Counted from the stretch's first letter, positions 1-10,124 are shown. The stretch is DNA of 64,000 nt from DRTC01 sp964521025 (GCA_964521025.1 CAZFPK010000001.1:1-64000), one strand, 5' to 3'. Program-made: numbers and translations. Notes: generated from the letters alone by a model not told the origin.

Positions 1-50
1 TGTTACCCATGCGTCCGGTTTAAAGTGTAACCTATGCGTAAGTTGTACAG
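1..50. mobile_element. Possible terminal end of an insertion sequence
   Basis: The first 50 bases hold two imperfect direct copies of a TGTWACCYATGCGT motif, at about 1-14 and 27-40. Tandem TGTTACCYATG-type repeats are typical of the ends of some integrase-core (IS481/IS21-like) elements. No transposase is inside the window, so the element, if real, lies to the left or is a remnant. This rests on the repeat pattern alone. Confidence 0.35.
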
Positions 51-123
51 AGTTATTAAATTTTGAAGAATTTTTATTGAAGGAAAGAACAATTTAGGAA
101 AATTGTTTTACAAGGAGGATGAT

Positions 124-1569
124 ATGAAGAAGATTCTATTGTTAGTTTTAATCATTTCAACGATTTCTCTGCTGGCGAAACAACAAGAAATCAGTATGAA
201 ATCAGGGAAGATCGAATTGGTCTTCAATAATGTGAAAATTAAAAAAATTGAATTCAGTAACGCTAAAAGCATAATTATCAATTCCAAAAAACTGGATTAC
301 ATCGACATCAAAAAAGAAAAGAAGAAAATTACATTCAGTTCTGATCATGAACACAAAATCGCTCTGACATTACCTAAATCCAAATCTTACATTTATAAAA
401 TGGATGATGCAGTCTGTCGCTTCGATTCCAAAAAAATTAAGATCAAAACCGATGATGGTGAAACTGTTCAGTTTGAGAATGGAAATTTGCTTGTTCTGGA
501 AGATGACGGAAAGTCGAAAGTCGAGATCAATGCAGATGGAATTTTTGTGGAGGATGATGAAAAAAATGTGAAGATAAGTTCGGAAGGGATCGTTATCGAT
601 TCCGATTATGAAACTGAAGAATACACAGGTTTTTGGGGACAATTATTAGGAGGTTTTATCAGAGTTATTGCGAAAGGTTCATTATCTCTGGTCGGAAAAT
701 CTCCGGGGAAAATCGTGAAATATATAATCAATGATGAGATCGATGAGAATTTCAGCATTTGTCTCGGTCAGGACGATGAAAAAAAAGAGAAGATCACAAA
801 AGAAATTTTCAGCACTTTTCAGGGAAAAGCGAAAACAGGTATTACGGTTATAAACAAAAACGGCTCGGTAAAAGCAATCAGTTGGGATAAAGATTTTGTT
901 GATATTTATGCGGAAATCTCAACGAAAAAAGGGGAAAAAGAATTAGACAAAGTCGGAATTTCAGTGAAAGGGAAGAAAAATCAATGTTATATCGAAACTA
1001 TTGAAAAATCCAAAAATCCAAAAGTCTTCGTCAAATATGTCATCAAAATTCCCGAAAATATGCTTTTAAGTTACATCCAAACTTCAAACGGAAGTATCAA
1101 AGTCAATGAAGTTAAGGGTGATGCGGAATTTTCATCATCCAACGGTAGCATCAAAGTCTTTGATTCCGCAGGAAATCTCAAATTAAGAACAAGCAATGGT
1201 TCCATCACTGTCGATAATATTTCCGGTTCTGTCGATGCCGGAACCAGCAACGGAAGTATAAACATTTATAAAGTCGGTGGAAAAGTCGATGCATATACAT
1301 CAAACGGTACTATCAAAGCAGAGATTGTTTCCCTGCCGGATGATGTGGAATTTTCTACAAGTAACGGTTCGATCAAACTTTTCCTGAATCCTGATTTGAA
1401 TGCGAATATAATTGCTTCCACCTCGAACTCCGGCATCAAATTACATGATATTGAGATCACAGCCAGCAAATTTTCCGAAAATTACCTGAAAGGTAAAATC
1501 GGAAAAGGTGGAAACTTGATCAAAGCAACTACTTCTAATAGCAGTATTAAAATCTATGAGTTGGATTAA
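124..1569 (+). CDS. Secreted DUF4097-type beta-strand repeat protein
   Basis: A protein of 481 residues. The start is ATG 124, preceded by AAGGAGG at 112-118; an upstream in-frame TTG at 103 would place the ribosome site inside the gene. It opens with a signal peptide (MKKILLLVLIISTISLLA). The middle (about 70-220) is charged and lysine-rich. The C-terminal third carries at least seven spaced copies of a T/S-S-N-G-S-I-K-V motif, the pattern of DUF4097/DUF2807 putative adhesin beta-helices. No FlgD-like sorting tail is visible, unlike the other large secreted proteins here. It is probably exported and surface or periplasmic. The precise role is unknown; DUF4097 proteins often sit near envelope-stress regulators, but none adjoins here. 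Confidence 0.75.
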   Translation: MKKILLLVLIISTISLLAKQQEISMKSGKIELVFNNVKIKKIEFSNAKSIIINSKKLDYIDIKKEKKKITFSSDHEHKIALTLPKSKSYIYKMDDAVCRFDSKKIKIKTDDGETVQFENGNLLVLEDDGKSKVEINADGIFVEDDEKNVKISSEGIVIDSDYETEEYTGFWGQLLGGFIRVIAKGSLSLVGKSPGKIVKYIINDEIDENFSICLGQDDEKKEKITKEIFSTFQGKAKTGITVINKNGSVKAISWDKDFVDIYAEISTKKGEKELDKVGISVKGKKNQCYIETIEKSKNPKVFVKYVIKIPENMLLSYIQTSNGSIKVNEVKGDAEFSSSNGSIKVFDSAGNLKLRTSNGSITVDNISGSVDAGTSNGSINIYKVGGKVDAYTSNGTIKAEIVSLPDDVEFSTSNGSIKLFLNPDLNANIIASTSNSGIKLHDIEITASKFSENYLKGKIGKGGNLIKATTSNSSIKIYELD

Positions 1570-1575
1570 ATGTAA

Positions 1576-1687
1576 CACAATCATCCTTGATTGTGAAAGT
1601 AAAACAATTTGCTAAATTGTAAAATCTGCAGGAGGAGTATTTTTCATTGATTCGGAGAATCAAAATTACAACGAAACAAAGTTTCGT
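1576..1687. repeat. Cluster of three or four short hairpins
   Basis: The gap between the DUF4097 gene and the M1 peptidase holds consecutive perfect palindromes with different stems. These are CACAATCA/TGATTGTG with a 4-nt loop (1576-1595), ACAATTT/AAATTGT with a 3-nt loop (1604-1620), TGATTC/GAATCA with a 3-nt loop (1648-1662) and ACGAAAC/GTTTCGT with a 3-nt loop (1671-1687). The first might terminate transcription, but none has a proper T-tract. Confidence 0.6.
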
Positions 1688-1831
1688 GTTACTTGAATTC
1701 CCGTAACGAAAAATGTTTTAATACATTATAAAATGTAGTTAAGAAAAAAAATGCAAAGACTGTAGAAAACATAAAACAAAATCAGTGTTATTCTGTGTTT
1801 TCGTGTCTTTGCAGTAATTCAGGGAGGAAAA

Positions 1832-4822
1832 ATGAGAAAAAAAAATTTCACATTTGCAGCATTTCTAATTGTCATATTCACATCATTGAATTTACTTTCA
1901 CAAAATAACATTTCCGATATAAAATCTTATCTCGATAATATTATCAACCAGAGTATGAGATGTTCTGAAAACAAATCAAAGGGAGTTTCTTCCTGGCGAG
2001 AATATTTTCAGCGGGATGTGCGGGAAATGGAAAATTATGATGTGTTGTATTACATGATCGACCTGGATGTAGATTTTGACAATGAACTCATTTACGGAGA
2101 TAATATTATCCAGGTCGAGATTGTCGAAGATAATGTTTCCAATTTGATCCTTGATTTCACTAATAATCTAACTCTTGACGATGTTTTAATGGATGAAATC
2201 TCTCTTGATTTTACTCACGAGGAAAATCAAATCGATATTGATCTGGACGGTGTTTATTCGATTGGAGATGTTATTTCTTTGCATATCCTGTATAACGGTC
2301 ATCCGGTGCCGCCGGCAAGATATGGATGGGGATTTGTTTTTGACGAACATGATGGAGAAAATATTGCTTTTACCATGGTTGAACCTTTTGCTTCGCGGGA
2401 TTGGTGGCCCTGTAAAGATGTTCCTATCGATAAAGCAGAAGAAATCGATATCTGGATAACCTGCCCCGAATATTATCTCTGCGCTTCCAACGGAGTTCTG
2501 GAAGAAGAAATTAATAACGGAGACGGAACAAAAACTTTCAAATGGCATGAATCCTATCCGATTTCGACTTATCTGGTTTCAATTTCTATTACAAATTATG
2601 ATCTCTATTCAATTCCCTATTCTTATAACGGTTCCGAGATGAATATCGATAATTACCTTTTTCCCGAACAATATGATGATGGTGTATCTCTTTTCAGTCA
2701 GACTCCTCCGATGCTCGATTTCCTTTCGACTGTTTATTGTCCCTATCCGTTCCTCGATGAAAAATACGGACATGCTGTTTATCCCGGAAACGGAGCAATG
2801 GAACATCAAACCTGCACCAGTTTCGGAAGTAATTATGTGAACGAATATGGAAGTTATATTGTTCTGCATGAACTCGCTCATCAATGGGTTGGAGATTTGA
2901 TCACTTGTGAAGATTGGAGTCATATCTGGCTGAACGAAGGTTTTGCAGTTTACAGCGAGTGTTTATGGACGGAAAATAATTACGGACTGGAATGGTATTT
3001 ATATCACCTGGAACAACTCGATCTTGGTAATGATATCGATGACAAACTTCATCGTGATGAGAGTGGAGACGGAAATTACATCCTTGATATTGTCGTTTAC
3101 TTCAAAGGTGCCTGGACTTTACATATGTTAAGAGGAGTTATCGGAGATGCCATGATGGACCAGGTTTTGCAGGAATATTCATTAACTCCGGAATTTCGTT
3201 ATGGAACCGCAACTACCGAAGATTTTTCAAATGTCGTTGCTCAAGTTACCGGAACCGATTATTCCTGGTTTTTTGAACAGTGGTTTTATCATGTTGGAAG
3301 ACCACTTTATAAGTATGCTACATATACTTCCGAATTAGAAGATGCGGTGAAAATCGCGATTCTTTCGGAAGGAAGCCAGGGAGAATTGTTCGATATGTTC
3401 ATTCCTTTCGAGATCAATGGCGCTCCGCAGACTCTCTGGGCAGAGGGTGGTTTTAGTCATACAACATTTCCTTTGATCGGAAATTTATCTTCTCTGGAAT
3501 TCGATCCAGATAACTGGGTTCTGGATTACGGTTATGAAGAAAAGGTTCCTCTTTTATACGGAGAACCGGCTCCAAGAGAAGGAGTTGTTCATTTAACCTG
3601 GGAAGATTTTTTTGATCCGGAGATCGAAGGATATAATATATATCGAAAAATTGCCGGAGAGGAATATCTGCTGCTGAATACCGAACCTGTTAATGCTACC
3701 GGTTTTACCGATGACAATGTCGAAATGGAGCAGCTCTATTTTTATAAAATTGCTGTGGTTTCCGAAAGCGATTATCTCAGTAAATTTTCAAATGAAATAT
3801 CAGCAATTCCTGTTGATTTTACCTTTGACCAGGGAATTTTAATAGTAGATGAAACTTATGATTATCCGGAAATTTCCCCCTTCCCTACCGATGAAGAAGT
3901 AGATTTATTTTATTCGGAATTACTGAATGAAAACAGTTTTGATTTTGCAGGTTGGGATTTGAGTGCTGACGGAGAAATTCCTTTAACAGAAATGGCACAA
4001 TATTCATCCATTATCTGGCATACGGACGATCTGATAAATCATCCTTTTGAAAATTCCATCCTGAATTTGAAGAATTATCTGAATGCCGGTGGTAACCTGT
4101 TCATATCAAGTTGGAAAAACCTTACTAATGTTCCGGAAGATTTCCTGGAAGACTTTCTGTTCATTGAAAGTCCCGAATACAATATTAATATCGATTTTTC
4201 AGGAGCATTCGGAGAACAGGGATTTTCCGACATCACGGTTGATCCGGCGAAAGTACTTCCAAACTGGAATAATGAACTGCAATATACGAATAAATTTATT
4301 AATATGGAAACAACCGATGTTATTTACCGTTATGATTCTTTAACGGATGATCCTGAATGGGAAGATGAAATTTGTGGAATAAAGTACGACGGAACATACA
4401 AATTTATTGTTCTCGGATTTCCTTTATATTTTATGGATCAGAACGAAGCATCGAATTTGATGAATAATGCTCTGGTCTTTTTTGATGAGGAAATATCTAT
4501 TGCGGATAACTTTGAAATAGAGCAGCAGACTTATCTGACAAATTATCCTAATCCGTTTAGTTCGGTTACTACAATCTCATTTAATCTCACCGCAGAGATC
4601 GCAGAGAACGCAGAAATTTCTATTTATAATCTGAAAGGACAAAAAGTGAAAACTCTGGAGTGCGTCAACTATATTGACGCAAAAGCGACGGAGTCGCTTT
4701 CCCACATTGTCTGGAACGGAAAAGACGACAAAGGAAATGAAGTTGCTTCAGGCTTATATTTTTATAAACTGGAATCAGGAAATAAAAGCACGATGAAAAA
4801 GATGATCCTGTTAAGATCTTGA
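1832..4822 (+). CDS. Secreted M1-family metallopeptidase with fn3 and C-terminal sorting domain
   Basis: A protein of 996 residues with a signal peptide and a good ribosome site (GGGAGG at 1822-1827). The zinc motif HELAH is at residues 346-350, with the third ligand Glu at about 369 in WLNEGF, giving the M1 spacing HExxH-x18-E. The exopeptidase box reads GAMEHQ rather than the usual GAMEN, so substrate-terminus recognition may differ. A fibronectin-III-like segment (about 590-660) follows the catalytic part. Next comes a GATase/ThuA-like alpha-beta segment (about 670-870), common in secreted proteins of this group. The last 90 residues are a FlgD-like sorting domain (NYPNPFSS, IYNLKGQKV, WNGKDDKGNEVASGLYFYK). 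It probably degrades peptides outside the cell or at its surface. It is a single gene with hairpin-rich flanks. Confidence 0.9.
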   Translation: MRKKNFTFAAFLIVIFTSLNLLSQNNISDIKSYLDNIINQSMRCSENKSKGVSSWREYFQRDVREMENYDVLYYMIDLDVDFDNELIYGDNIIQVEIVEDNVSNLILDFTNNLTLDDVLMDEISLDFTHEENQIDIDLDGVYSIGDVISLHILYNGHPVPPARYGWGFVFDEHDGENIAFTMVEPFASRDWWPCKDVPIDKAEEIDIWITCPEYYLCASNGVLEEEINNGDGTKTFKWHESYPISTYLVSISITNYDLYSIPYSYNGSEMNIDNYLFPEQYDDGVSLFSQTPPMLDFLSTVYCPYPFLDEKYGHAVYPGNGAMEHQTCTSFGSNYVNEYGSYIVLHELAHQWVGDLITCEDWSHIWLNEGFAVYSECLWTENNYGLEWYLYHLEQLDLGNDIDDKLHRDESGDGNYILDIVVYFKGAWTLHMLRGVIGDAMMDQVLQEYSLTPEFRYGTATTEDFSNVVAQVTGTDYSWFFEQWFYHVGRPLYKYATYTSELEDAVKIAILSEGSQGELFDMFIPFEINGAPQTLWAEGGFSHTTFPLIGNLSSLEFDPDNWVLDYGYEEKVPLLYGEPAPREGVVHLTWEDFFDPEIEGYNIYRKIAGEEYLLLNTEPVNATGFTDDNVEMEQLYFYKIAVVSESDYLSKFSNEISAIPVDFTFDQGILIVDETYDYPEISPFPTDEEVDLFYSELLNENSFDFAGWDLSADGEIPLTEMAQYSSIIWHTDDLINHPFENSILNLKNYLNAGGNLFISSWKNLTNVPEDFLEDFLFIESPEYNINIDFSGAFGEQGFSDITVDPAKVLPNWNNELQYTNKFINMETTDVIYRYDSLTDDPEWEDEICGIKYDGTYKFIVLGFPLYFMDQNEASNLMNNALVFFDEEISIADNFEIEQQTYLTNYPNPFSSVTTISFNLTAEIAENAEISIYNLKGQKVKTLECVNYIDAKATESLSHIVWNGKDDKGNEVASGLYFYKLESGNKSTMKKMILLRS

Positions 4823-4970
4823 AAACGGTCTCTACCAGCGGAATTCTTCCACTCGACCTTTTCAATGGTTGGAGACTTGAATGTGTGTGTTAACCCTTGA
4901 AACAGTTAAGCAAGAAGAGAATACTTTTAAATTTTTCAAGATATTTCCCAAGTAAAAATAAGGAGGACAA

Positions 4971-5807
4971 ATGAAAAGACTCATAATTTTAGTGGTTGTT
5001 AAGATGATCATTTTTTCATTACAATTATTTTCAGAGACTTCTGTAAATGGTGATGAAATAATTTCAGCGATCAACAGAATTCAACCGGTAAGGTATGAAA
5101 ATGCAATCATCAAAGGCAACTTGAATTTCATTGAAGTTCAGGAAAAGAAAACCGTTTCATCTTCAGTGTCGGAAACAAAAGAATATCATTGTTCTGTTCG
5201 CGTTCCTGTCGTTTTTATCGATTGTACATTTACCGGAGATGTAAGCGCTTATTTCAATGACGAAACAAAAGATGAAATGTTTGCGGTTATGTTTTATGAA
5301 ACGGTTGTTTTCGAGAACTGCACTTTTAAAAGGGATGCGCTTTTTAAATATTCGGAATTTCATAAAAATACGAATTTTCCCAATAACAGGTTCGAGGGAG
5401 ATGCTTTGTTCAAATACAGTGAATTTAATACTTCCGTTAGTTTTGAAAATTGCAGCTTTTATGAAGGAGCGAATTTTAAATATGCGAAATTCGCACAGGA
5501 GAGTATTTTCAGTTATTCTATTTTTTATGATCTGGCCAACTTAAAATATACAAAATTCAAAGATTTCACGGATTTCTCGATGGTCAATTTCAAAGATGAA
5601 GTGGATTTCAAATACACAAAATTTCCGGAAGGAGTTACTTTTAAAAATACAGTTTTTACAGATTATGCAAATTTCAAATATGCTCATTTTTCAGAACCTT
5701 TTAATATGAAAGGTGCTGAATTCGGAGGTGATACCAATTTTAAATATACAAAATTAGAAGGACGGGATTTTTCTGAAGATAGAACGAAATATTCCGAAGC
5801 TTATTGA
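4971..5807 (+). CDS. Secreted pentapeptide-repeat protein
   Basis: A protein of 278 residues. A strong ribosome site AAGGAGG lies 7 nt before ATG 4971. An N-terminal hydrophobic stretch (about 4-20) looks like a signal peptide. From about residue 85 onward the sequence is built of 20-residue units with FKYxxF and xxFxN/D steps (FKYSEF, FKYAKF, LKYTKF, FKYTKF, FKYAHF). This is the A(D/N)LxX-like pattern of a pentapeptide-repeat right-handed quadrilateral beta-helix. The repeat is unusually aromatic (Phe-Lys-Tyr) compared with common pentapeptide proteins. No catalytic residues are visible, so the role is unknown; a structural or binding function is the simplest guess. Confidence 0.75.
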   Translation: MKRLIILVVVKMIIFSLQLFSETSVNGDEIISAINRIQPVRYENAIIKGNLNFIEVQEKKTVSSSVSETKEYHCSVRVPVVFIDCTFTGDVSAYFNDETKDEMFAVMFYETVVFENCTFKRDALFKYSEFHKNTNFPNNRFEGDALFKYSEFNTSVSFENCSFYEGANFKYAKFAQESIFSYSIFYDLANLKYTKFKDFTDFSMVNFKDEVDFKYTKFPEGVTFKNTVFTDYANFKYAHFSEPFNMKGAEFGGDTNFKYTKLEGRDFSEDRTKYSEAY

Positions 5808-5880
5808 TGTATAACAATTCGCCTGAAATGTTCAAAAAAATCTTTGAATACTCAATTCGGGCAATTTGAGTTACTGTAAA

Positions 5881-6019
5881 ACAAGATGCCGATCTTGTCC
5901 TCAGATCGATTTCAGAAAAACGATTTAAGTAGCACAGAATTGCATTCTGTGGAGAAAGAATCGTTAGATTATATTATCTATCAAATTAATAAATAAGAAC
6001 ACATTTTAAGAAAAATGTG
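5881..6019. repeat. Short intergenic hairpins upstream of sppA
   Basis: Perfect or near-perfect palindromes at 5881-5898 (ACAAGAT/ATCTTGT, 4-nt loop), 5933-5951 (CACAGAAT/ATTCTGTG, 3-nt loop) and about 6000-6019 (CACATTTT/AAAATGTG). They have the same design as the cluster at 1576-1687 but unrelated stem sequences. Confidence 0.5.
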
Positions 6020-6039
6020 ACACAAAAAAGGAGAAAAAA

Positions 6040-8436
6040 ATGAAACGAGTTATTGTAATTCTGATCATGAACCTTCTTATCGGAGGTTTAGTCGGACAGG
6101 AACCGATTTATTGCGAATTACCGATCGCAAATACGGACGGATTCCTGGCAGCAGATGTAAATCCGGCTGCTTTGAGTTTTGGTAATGCCGGAGGAATTGG
6201 TTTTTTGGGTCATTATGACAAAGATGGAAAATTTGAGGAGGACAATTATTCTCTGTTCTTCAATTTTGAAGGATTGGCTTATGTCCTGGATCATACGGAA
6301 ATCGATAATCACACGCTCATGCTTTCATCCAAATTGTTCAGGAACTTCTATTTTGGAGCATCCTACAATTGGCAGAACGATAAGTATAAGAAAGGCGATT
6401 GGTCGGAATCCCTACTTTTCAGACCTTTTGATTTCTTATCTCTGGGAGCAGTTGGACAAGACCTTTTCAATGATGAGCGAAGTTATCAACTCGGTCTGGC
6501 AGTCAGACCTGTTTTCCTGAAAGGTAAGGTCTGGGATCGACTTAGTTTTTCATCTGATTTCAATTATGCTGACGAAACCTGGTTCGATCCAACTATTGGA
6601 ATGAAGACAGAACTGATCAACGGGATCAATCTTGGCGGATCTTACAGTTTGGAAACAGAGACGATCGGAGCGAATTTCAGTGTCAGTTTTGCTAATTTGA
6701 AACTGGGAAGCCTGTTCGGATTCGATGCTGATAATAAGTTTTCCAAAGGCAGTTATTATGTGAACATTTCCGACAAGTTTTTCCGCTCATTTGTGGATAG
6801 CAGACGCAGGGATAAATTTTATGATTTCAAATTAAAAGGGAAGATCATCGAGAAAAAACCGGGAATGGAGATCGGTCCTTTCAAGATTGTTTCCGGCAAA
6901 GACCAGACCATTTCACAGGTTATAAAGAGAATCGAAAAAATTAAAAAAGATGAAAAGATCGGAGGAATCATCTTCAAATCAGGAAATTTCTCAACCACTT
7001 TTGCTAATTTCCTCGAACTGAAAAATGCTCTCCTCGATTTCAAATCATCCGGGAAAAAAATCGTCTTTTATTATGAAAATATCAGCAATGTTAATTATGC
7101 TTTTGCCGCATCCGTCGCGGACGAAATTTACCTGAACCCGCTTGGTAATGTGAATTTAAAAGGAATTTCCATTTCCCTGCCTTATCTGAAAGATACGCTT
7201 GCCAAACTCGGTATCGAGTTCATTAATTTCAGGAGTCATGAATTTAAAACAGCAGGAAATATCCTCTCAGAAAACGAAATGACCAAAGCAGAAACAAAAT
7301 CCTATAACGAACTTCTACAGGGATTATACGATGAACTGGTGAATATGATAAATTCCGGTAGAAAAGGTAAATTACTCAAATCTGCTGCAGAAATTATCGA
7401 CGAAGGTCCATATCTCATTTCGACAAAAGCATACGAAAACGGACTCGTGGACGGACTTATCTATGAAGATGAATTGGAAGATAAGTTAAAAGAAATCTAT
7501 CCTAAAACAAAAATCGTCAAAAAAATCTGTCAAAACAAGATCCGTTATGACTGGAGTGATGAAAAAAAGGATAAGATCGCTCTTATTTATGCTATCGGGA
7601 ACATCCATTCCGGGAAAGGGCAATCCGGGAAATCTATCGGCTCCATAACAACTGTGGAAGCGATCAAAAAAGCAAGAGAAGATAAATCCGTGAAAGGAAT
7701 TATCCTGCGTATCGACAGCGGTGGCGGTTCAGCTCTTGCTTCCGATATTATAGCCCGTGAAATCGCTCTCTGTAAAGAAGGTGATAACAAAAAACCGTTT
7801 ATTGCTTCCATGGGCGGAGTTGCCGGTTCTGGTGGTTATTATATCGCTGTCAATGCAGACGAAATAGTTGCTCAACCCAATACGATCACAGGTTCGATCG
7901 GTGTTATCGGATTATTTCCGATCATGGAAAAAATGTGGGAAAAATTGTATGTGAACTGGGACAGCGTTAAAAAAGGAGAACATTCCGATATTTTCTCAAC
8001 ACGCCGTGAAATGACCGCAAAAGAGAAGGAAATGACCAAAGAATCGATCAAGCATTATTATGATGTTTTCACCGGGGTTGTTGCTAAAGCCAGAAATATG
8101 GATATCGATGAAGTTCATAAACATGCAAAAGGAAGAGTCTGGACCGGGAAACAGGCTTTGGAAAGAGGATTAATAGACAAACTTGGTGGAATGGATGTGG
8201 CAGTTCGGGAAATGAAAAAACTGGCAGATATCGATCGGGAAATCGAACTTGTCGAGTATGAAGCAGGAAAAAATAAGATCACTCTCGCGATGGATTTCGA
8301 TGCTTTAAGCGGGAATTCTATTTTGGATAAACTACCTCTCGGGATCGATGAAATGCTGGAACTTTACAACAAAATGAAAATGTATAAAAACGAGAATGTC
8401 CTGATGTTGATGCCGGTCGAGATGGAGACGGATTAA
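6040..8436 (+). CDS. sppA: Signal peptide peptidase SppA (S49) with barrel-like N-terminal domain
   Basis: A protein of 798 residues; ATG 6040 follows AAGGAG. An N-terminal signal peptide leads into about 240 residues of alternating, Gly/aromatic-rich strands resembling an outer-membrane protein. This replaces the usual single membrane anchor. From about 270 onward it is a tandem SppA. The first half carries the general-base lysine region (HEFKTAGN, K403). The second half carries the nucleophile in DSGGGSALASD (S564) and the MGGVAGSGGYYIA and GSIGVIG signatures. E. coli SppA uses this same Lys/Ser split between halves. It should cleave remnant signal peptides or membrane peptides. The added N-terminus suggests attachment to, or action near, the outer membrane. 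It is a single gene. Confidence 0.9.
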   Translation: MKRVIVILIMNLLIGGLVGQEPIYCELPIANTDGFLAADVNPAALSFGNAGGIGFLGHYDKDGKFEEDNYSLFFNFEGLAYVLDHTEIDNHTLMLSSKLFRNFYFGASYNWQNDKYKKGDWSESLLFRPFDFLSLGAVGQDLFNDERSYQLGLAVRPVFLKGKVWDRLSFSSDFNYADETWFDPTIGMKTELINGINLGGSYSLETETIGANFSVSFANLKLGSLFGFDADNKFSKGSYYVNISDKFFRSFVDSRRRDKFYDFKLKGKIIEKKPGMEIGPFKIVSGKDQTISQVIKRIEKIKKDEKIGGIIFKSGNFSTTFANFLELKNALLDFKSSGKKIVFYYENISNVNYAFAASVADEIYLNPLGNVNLKGISISLPYLKDTLAKLGIEFINFRSHEFKTAGNILSENEMTKAETKSYNELLQGLYDELVNMINSGRKGKLLKSAAEIIDEGPYLISTKAYENGLVDGLIYEDELEDKLKEIYPKTKIVKKICQNKIRYDWSDEKKDKIALIYAIGNIHSGKGQSGKSIGSITTVEAIKKAREDKSVKGIILRIDSGGGSALASDIIAREIALCKEGDNKKPFIASMGGVAGSGGYYIAVNADEIVAQPNTITGSIGVIGLFPIMEKMWEKLYVNWDSVKKGEHSDIFSTRREMTAKEKEMTKESIKHYYDVFTGVVAKARNMDIDEVHKHAKGRVWTGKQALERGLIDKLGGMDVAVREMKKLADIDREIELVEYEAGKNKITLAMDFDALSGNSILDKLPLGIDEMLELYNKMKMYKNENVLMLMPVEMETD

Positions 8437-8476
8437 CTCACCCTAGCTCTCTCTTGAAAGAGGGGGGAGATATACT

Positions 8477-8592
8477 TGTTCCCATGCTTCTGCATGGGAA
8501 CATTTTACTGAAACGCTCTGCGTTAGTTTATTTGTCTTATTAGACGCTGGAGCGTCCGATAGCGCATTCCAACGCAGGAGCGTTGGAACGAG
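8477..8592. repeat. Three intergenic hairpins after sppA
   Basis: An 11-bp perfect stem TGTTCCCATGC/GCATGGGAACA spans 8477-8502. GACGCT/AGCGTC follows around 8544-8558. CCAACGC/GCGTTGG lies around 8570-8590. The first belongs to the TTCCCA.../...TGGGAA type seen again at 62900-63005. It may end the sppA transcript, though it is not followed by a T-run. Confidence 0.55.
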
Positions 8593-8655
8593 TAAACACC
8601 ATATTTAAAATCAAATACTTCCCAGATTTTCTGATATCCGGTAAGTTTCGAATTT

Positions 8656-9870
8656 CTAAAACACCATCATATACTGCAGATTCCCGCCGCCGAAACCATG
8701 AATATCAAACACATGACTGACAGAGAATTTTAATCTTGTCCTCTTCGTAAAATTATAAGTCCAACTAAAGAAGAATTTCAGATCATTATTTGCATAATCG
8801 TAATCTTTCAGATCGATCATATCATCTAATTCGGAATTAAAAGTCGTTCCCAATAGTCCTGTTTCCAGCATCGTTTTTTTGATAAAATATTCCAGGTAAA
8901 AAGCAGAGATCAATTCCCATCTTTTAAAATCGTAATTCCTCAAACCGGAAGCTGCGGCATTTTGGATAACATAATGAATAACCGGTCTGAGAGCGAATTT
9001 ATCATTAAATCGATGATGGATTTTTAAAGCAATATCATCGATCTCATTTAAATAGGAATAGTTACTTTCCGGCTCATAAAACTTTTTCTTATCCCAAAAT
9101 ACATAATGCTGAAATCTCAATACGGTAAATGTCCTTTCTTTGAAAAAATAATAGAGTTTTGCTGTTAAATTATTTGATTGAGTTTCAGAAAGATACAGTT
9201 CCGGGGAAAGTTCCGGGTTCTGGTATTTTATTTGAAACGGTTTAATATATTTTCCTTCCGAGAAAAATTGGAATTTATTTTTTCCAAAACGGATTTTCCA
9301 GCTAATTCCAACAGGTTCTCCGGTAACTTTTCCACCGCTTTGATTCTTCTCATCATAAAGAAAATCATCATAACTGAAAGCTAGCCTAAAATATTTTTTA
9401 TTGGTATCATCCATCAAAGCAAGTCCCAGATCGAGATCGATAAATTCCTTGTCGTACCCGGCATTGCACATTGAAAAAACCGATAACTGTTTATAAATTC
9501 TTTTCTCAAATCCCAGGTAGAGATATTGTTCCTGTTCGTTTTTATATTGTGTTTGATGTCGATAAAAATTGGAGCGGAACCACCATCCGTTCCCGAGTTC
9601 TTCATTAATATTCAATTTAATTTTATTGGAAAGGTCTTTGACATGCGTACTGCCGAAAGAAAGAATCGATTGGTTTTTTTTCAAAAGACTTTTTTCATAT
9701 TCAAATTCCCATAAAGGATGAAAATCATAATTCAGGAAATTATGCAGGAAAATCCTGGTTGCTTTGTATTCGTCATCGAATTTCCAATCTGATGAATTAT
9801 TTTCATCCGCTGATAAAAATACAGAAACCAGACTAAATATGAAAATCAAAAAGACAATTTTTTTTTTCAT
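8656..9870 (-). CDS. Probable outer-membrane beta-barrel protein of unknown function
   Basis: A protein of 404 residues with a signal peptide (MKKKIVFLIFIFSLVSVFLSA). The mature part is made of short alternating hydrophobic/polar strands rich in Tyr, Phe and Trp and ends in a hydrophobic aromatic residue (LQYMMVF). Both features are typical of outer-membrane barrels. No named family is recognised. It is the only minus-strand gene between sppA and the secreted nuclease gene, so it has its own promoter. A transport or structural role in the outer membrane is inference. Confidence 0.65.
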   Translation of the reverse strand: MKKKIVFLIFIFSLVSVFLSADENNSSDWKFDDEYKATRIFLHNFLNYDFHPLWEFEYEKSLLKKNQSILSFGSTHVKDLSNKIKLNINEELGNGWWFRSNFYRHQTQYKNEQEQYLYLGFEKRIYKQLSVFSMCNAGYDKEFIDLDLGLALMDDTNKKYFRLAFSYDDFLYDEKNQSGGKVTGEPVGISWKIRFGKNKFQFFSEGKYIKPFQIKYQNPELSPELYLSETQSNNLTAKLYYFFKERTFTVLRFQHYVFWDKKKFYEPESNYSYLNEIDDIALKIHHRFNDKFALRPVIHYVIQNAAASGLRNYDFKRWELISAFYLEYFIKKTMLETGLLGTTFNSELDDMIDLKDYDYANNDLKFFFSWTYNFTKRTRLKFSVSHVFDIHGFGGGNLQYMMVF

Positions 9871-10124
9871 TCCGAAATCCCCGGGTAATGAATTTTACCG
9901 GTTCGTGAGTTGTAAAGGAAAAATGTGACACGCTTATCAAAAACTCCGTTCATAGTTCATTTGGTTTACTGCTGACTGAGGTCGGGAATTCGTTTTGTGT
10001 CATTGGATTCCGTCGAATAAATTCGAAGATTAATTCTAAAATATTTACTCATTTCCTTGAAACCTGAATAAGTAATTTGACAATATTCCCCAATTTTTCT
10101 TCTTTAACCATAAAGGAAACAGGT

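Noticed and set aside
2186..2923. Minus-strand open frames of about 100-120 codons
   Set aside because: Antisense to the M1 peptidase gene, no start signal and no domain.
10077..10124. Upstream TTG start for the EEP-fold protein
   Set aside because: It would put 16 polar residues before the signal peptide. ATG 10125 has a ribosome site.
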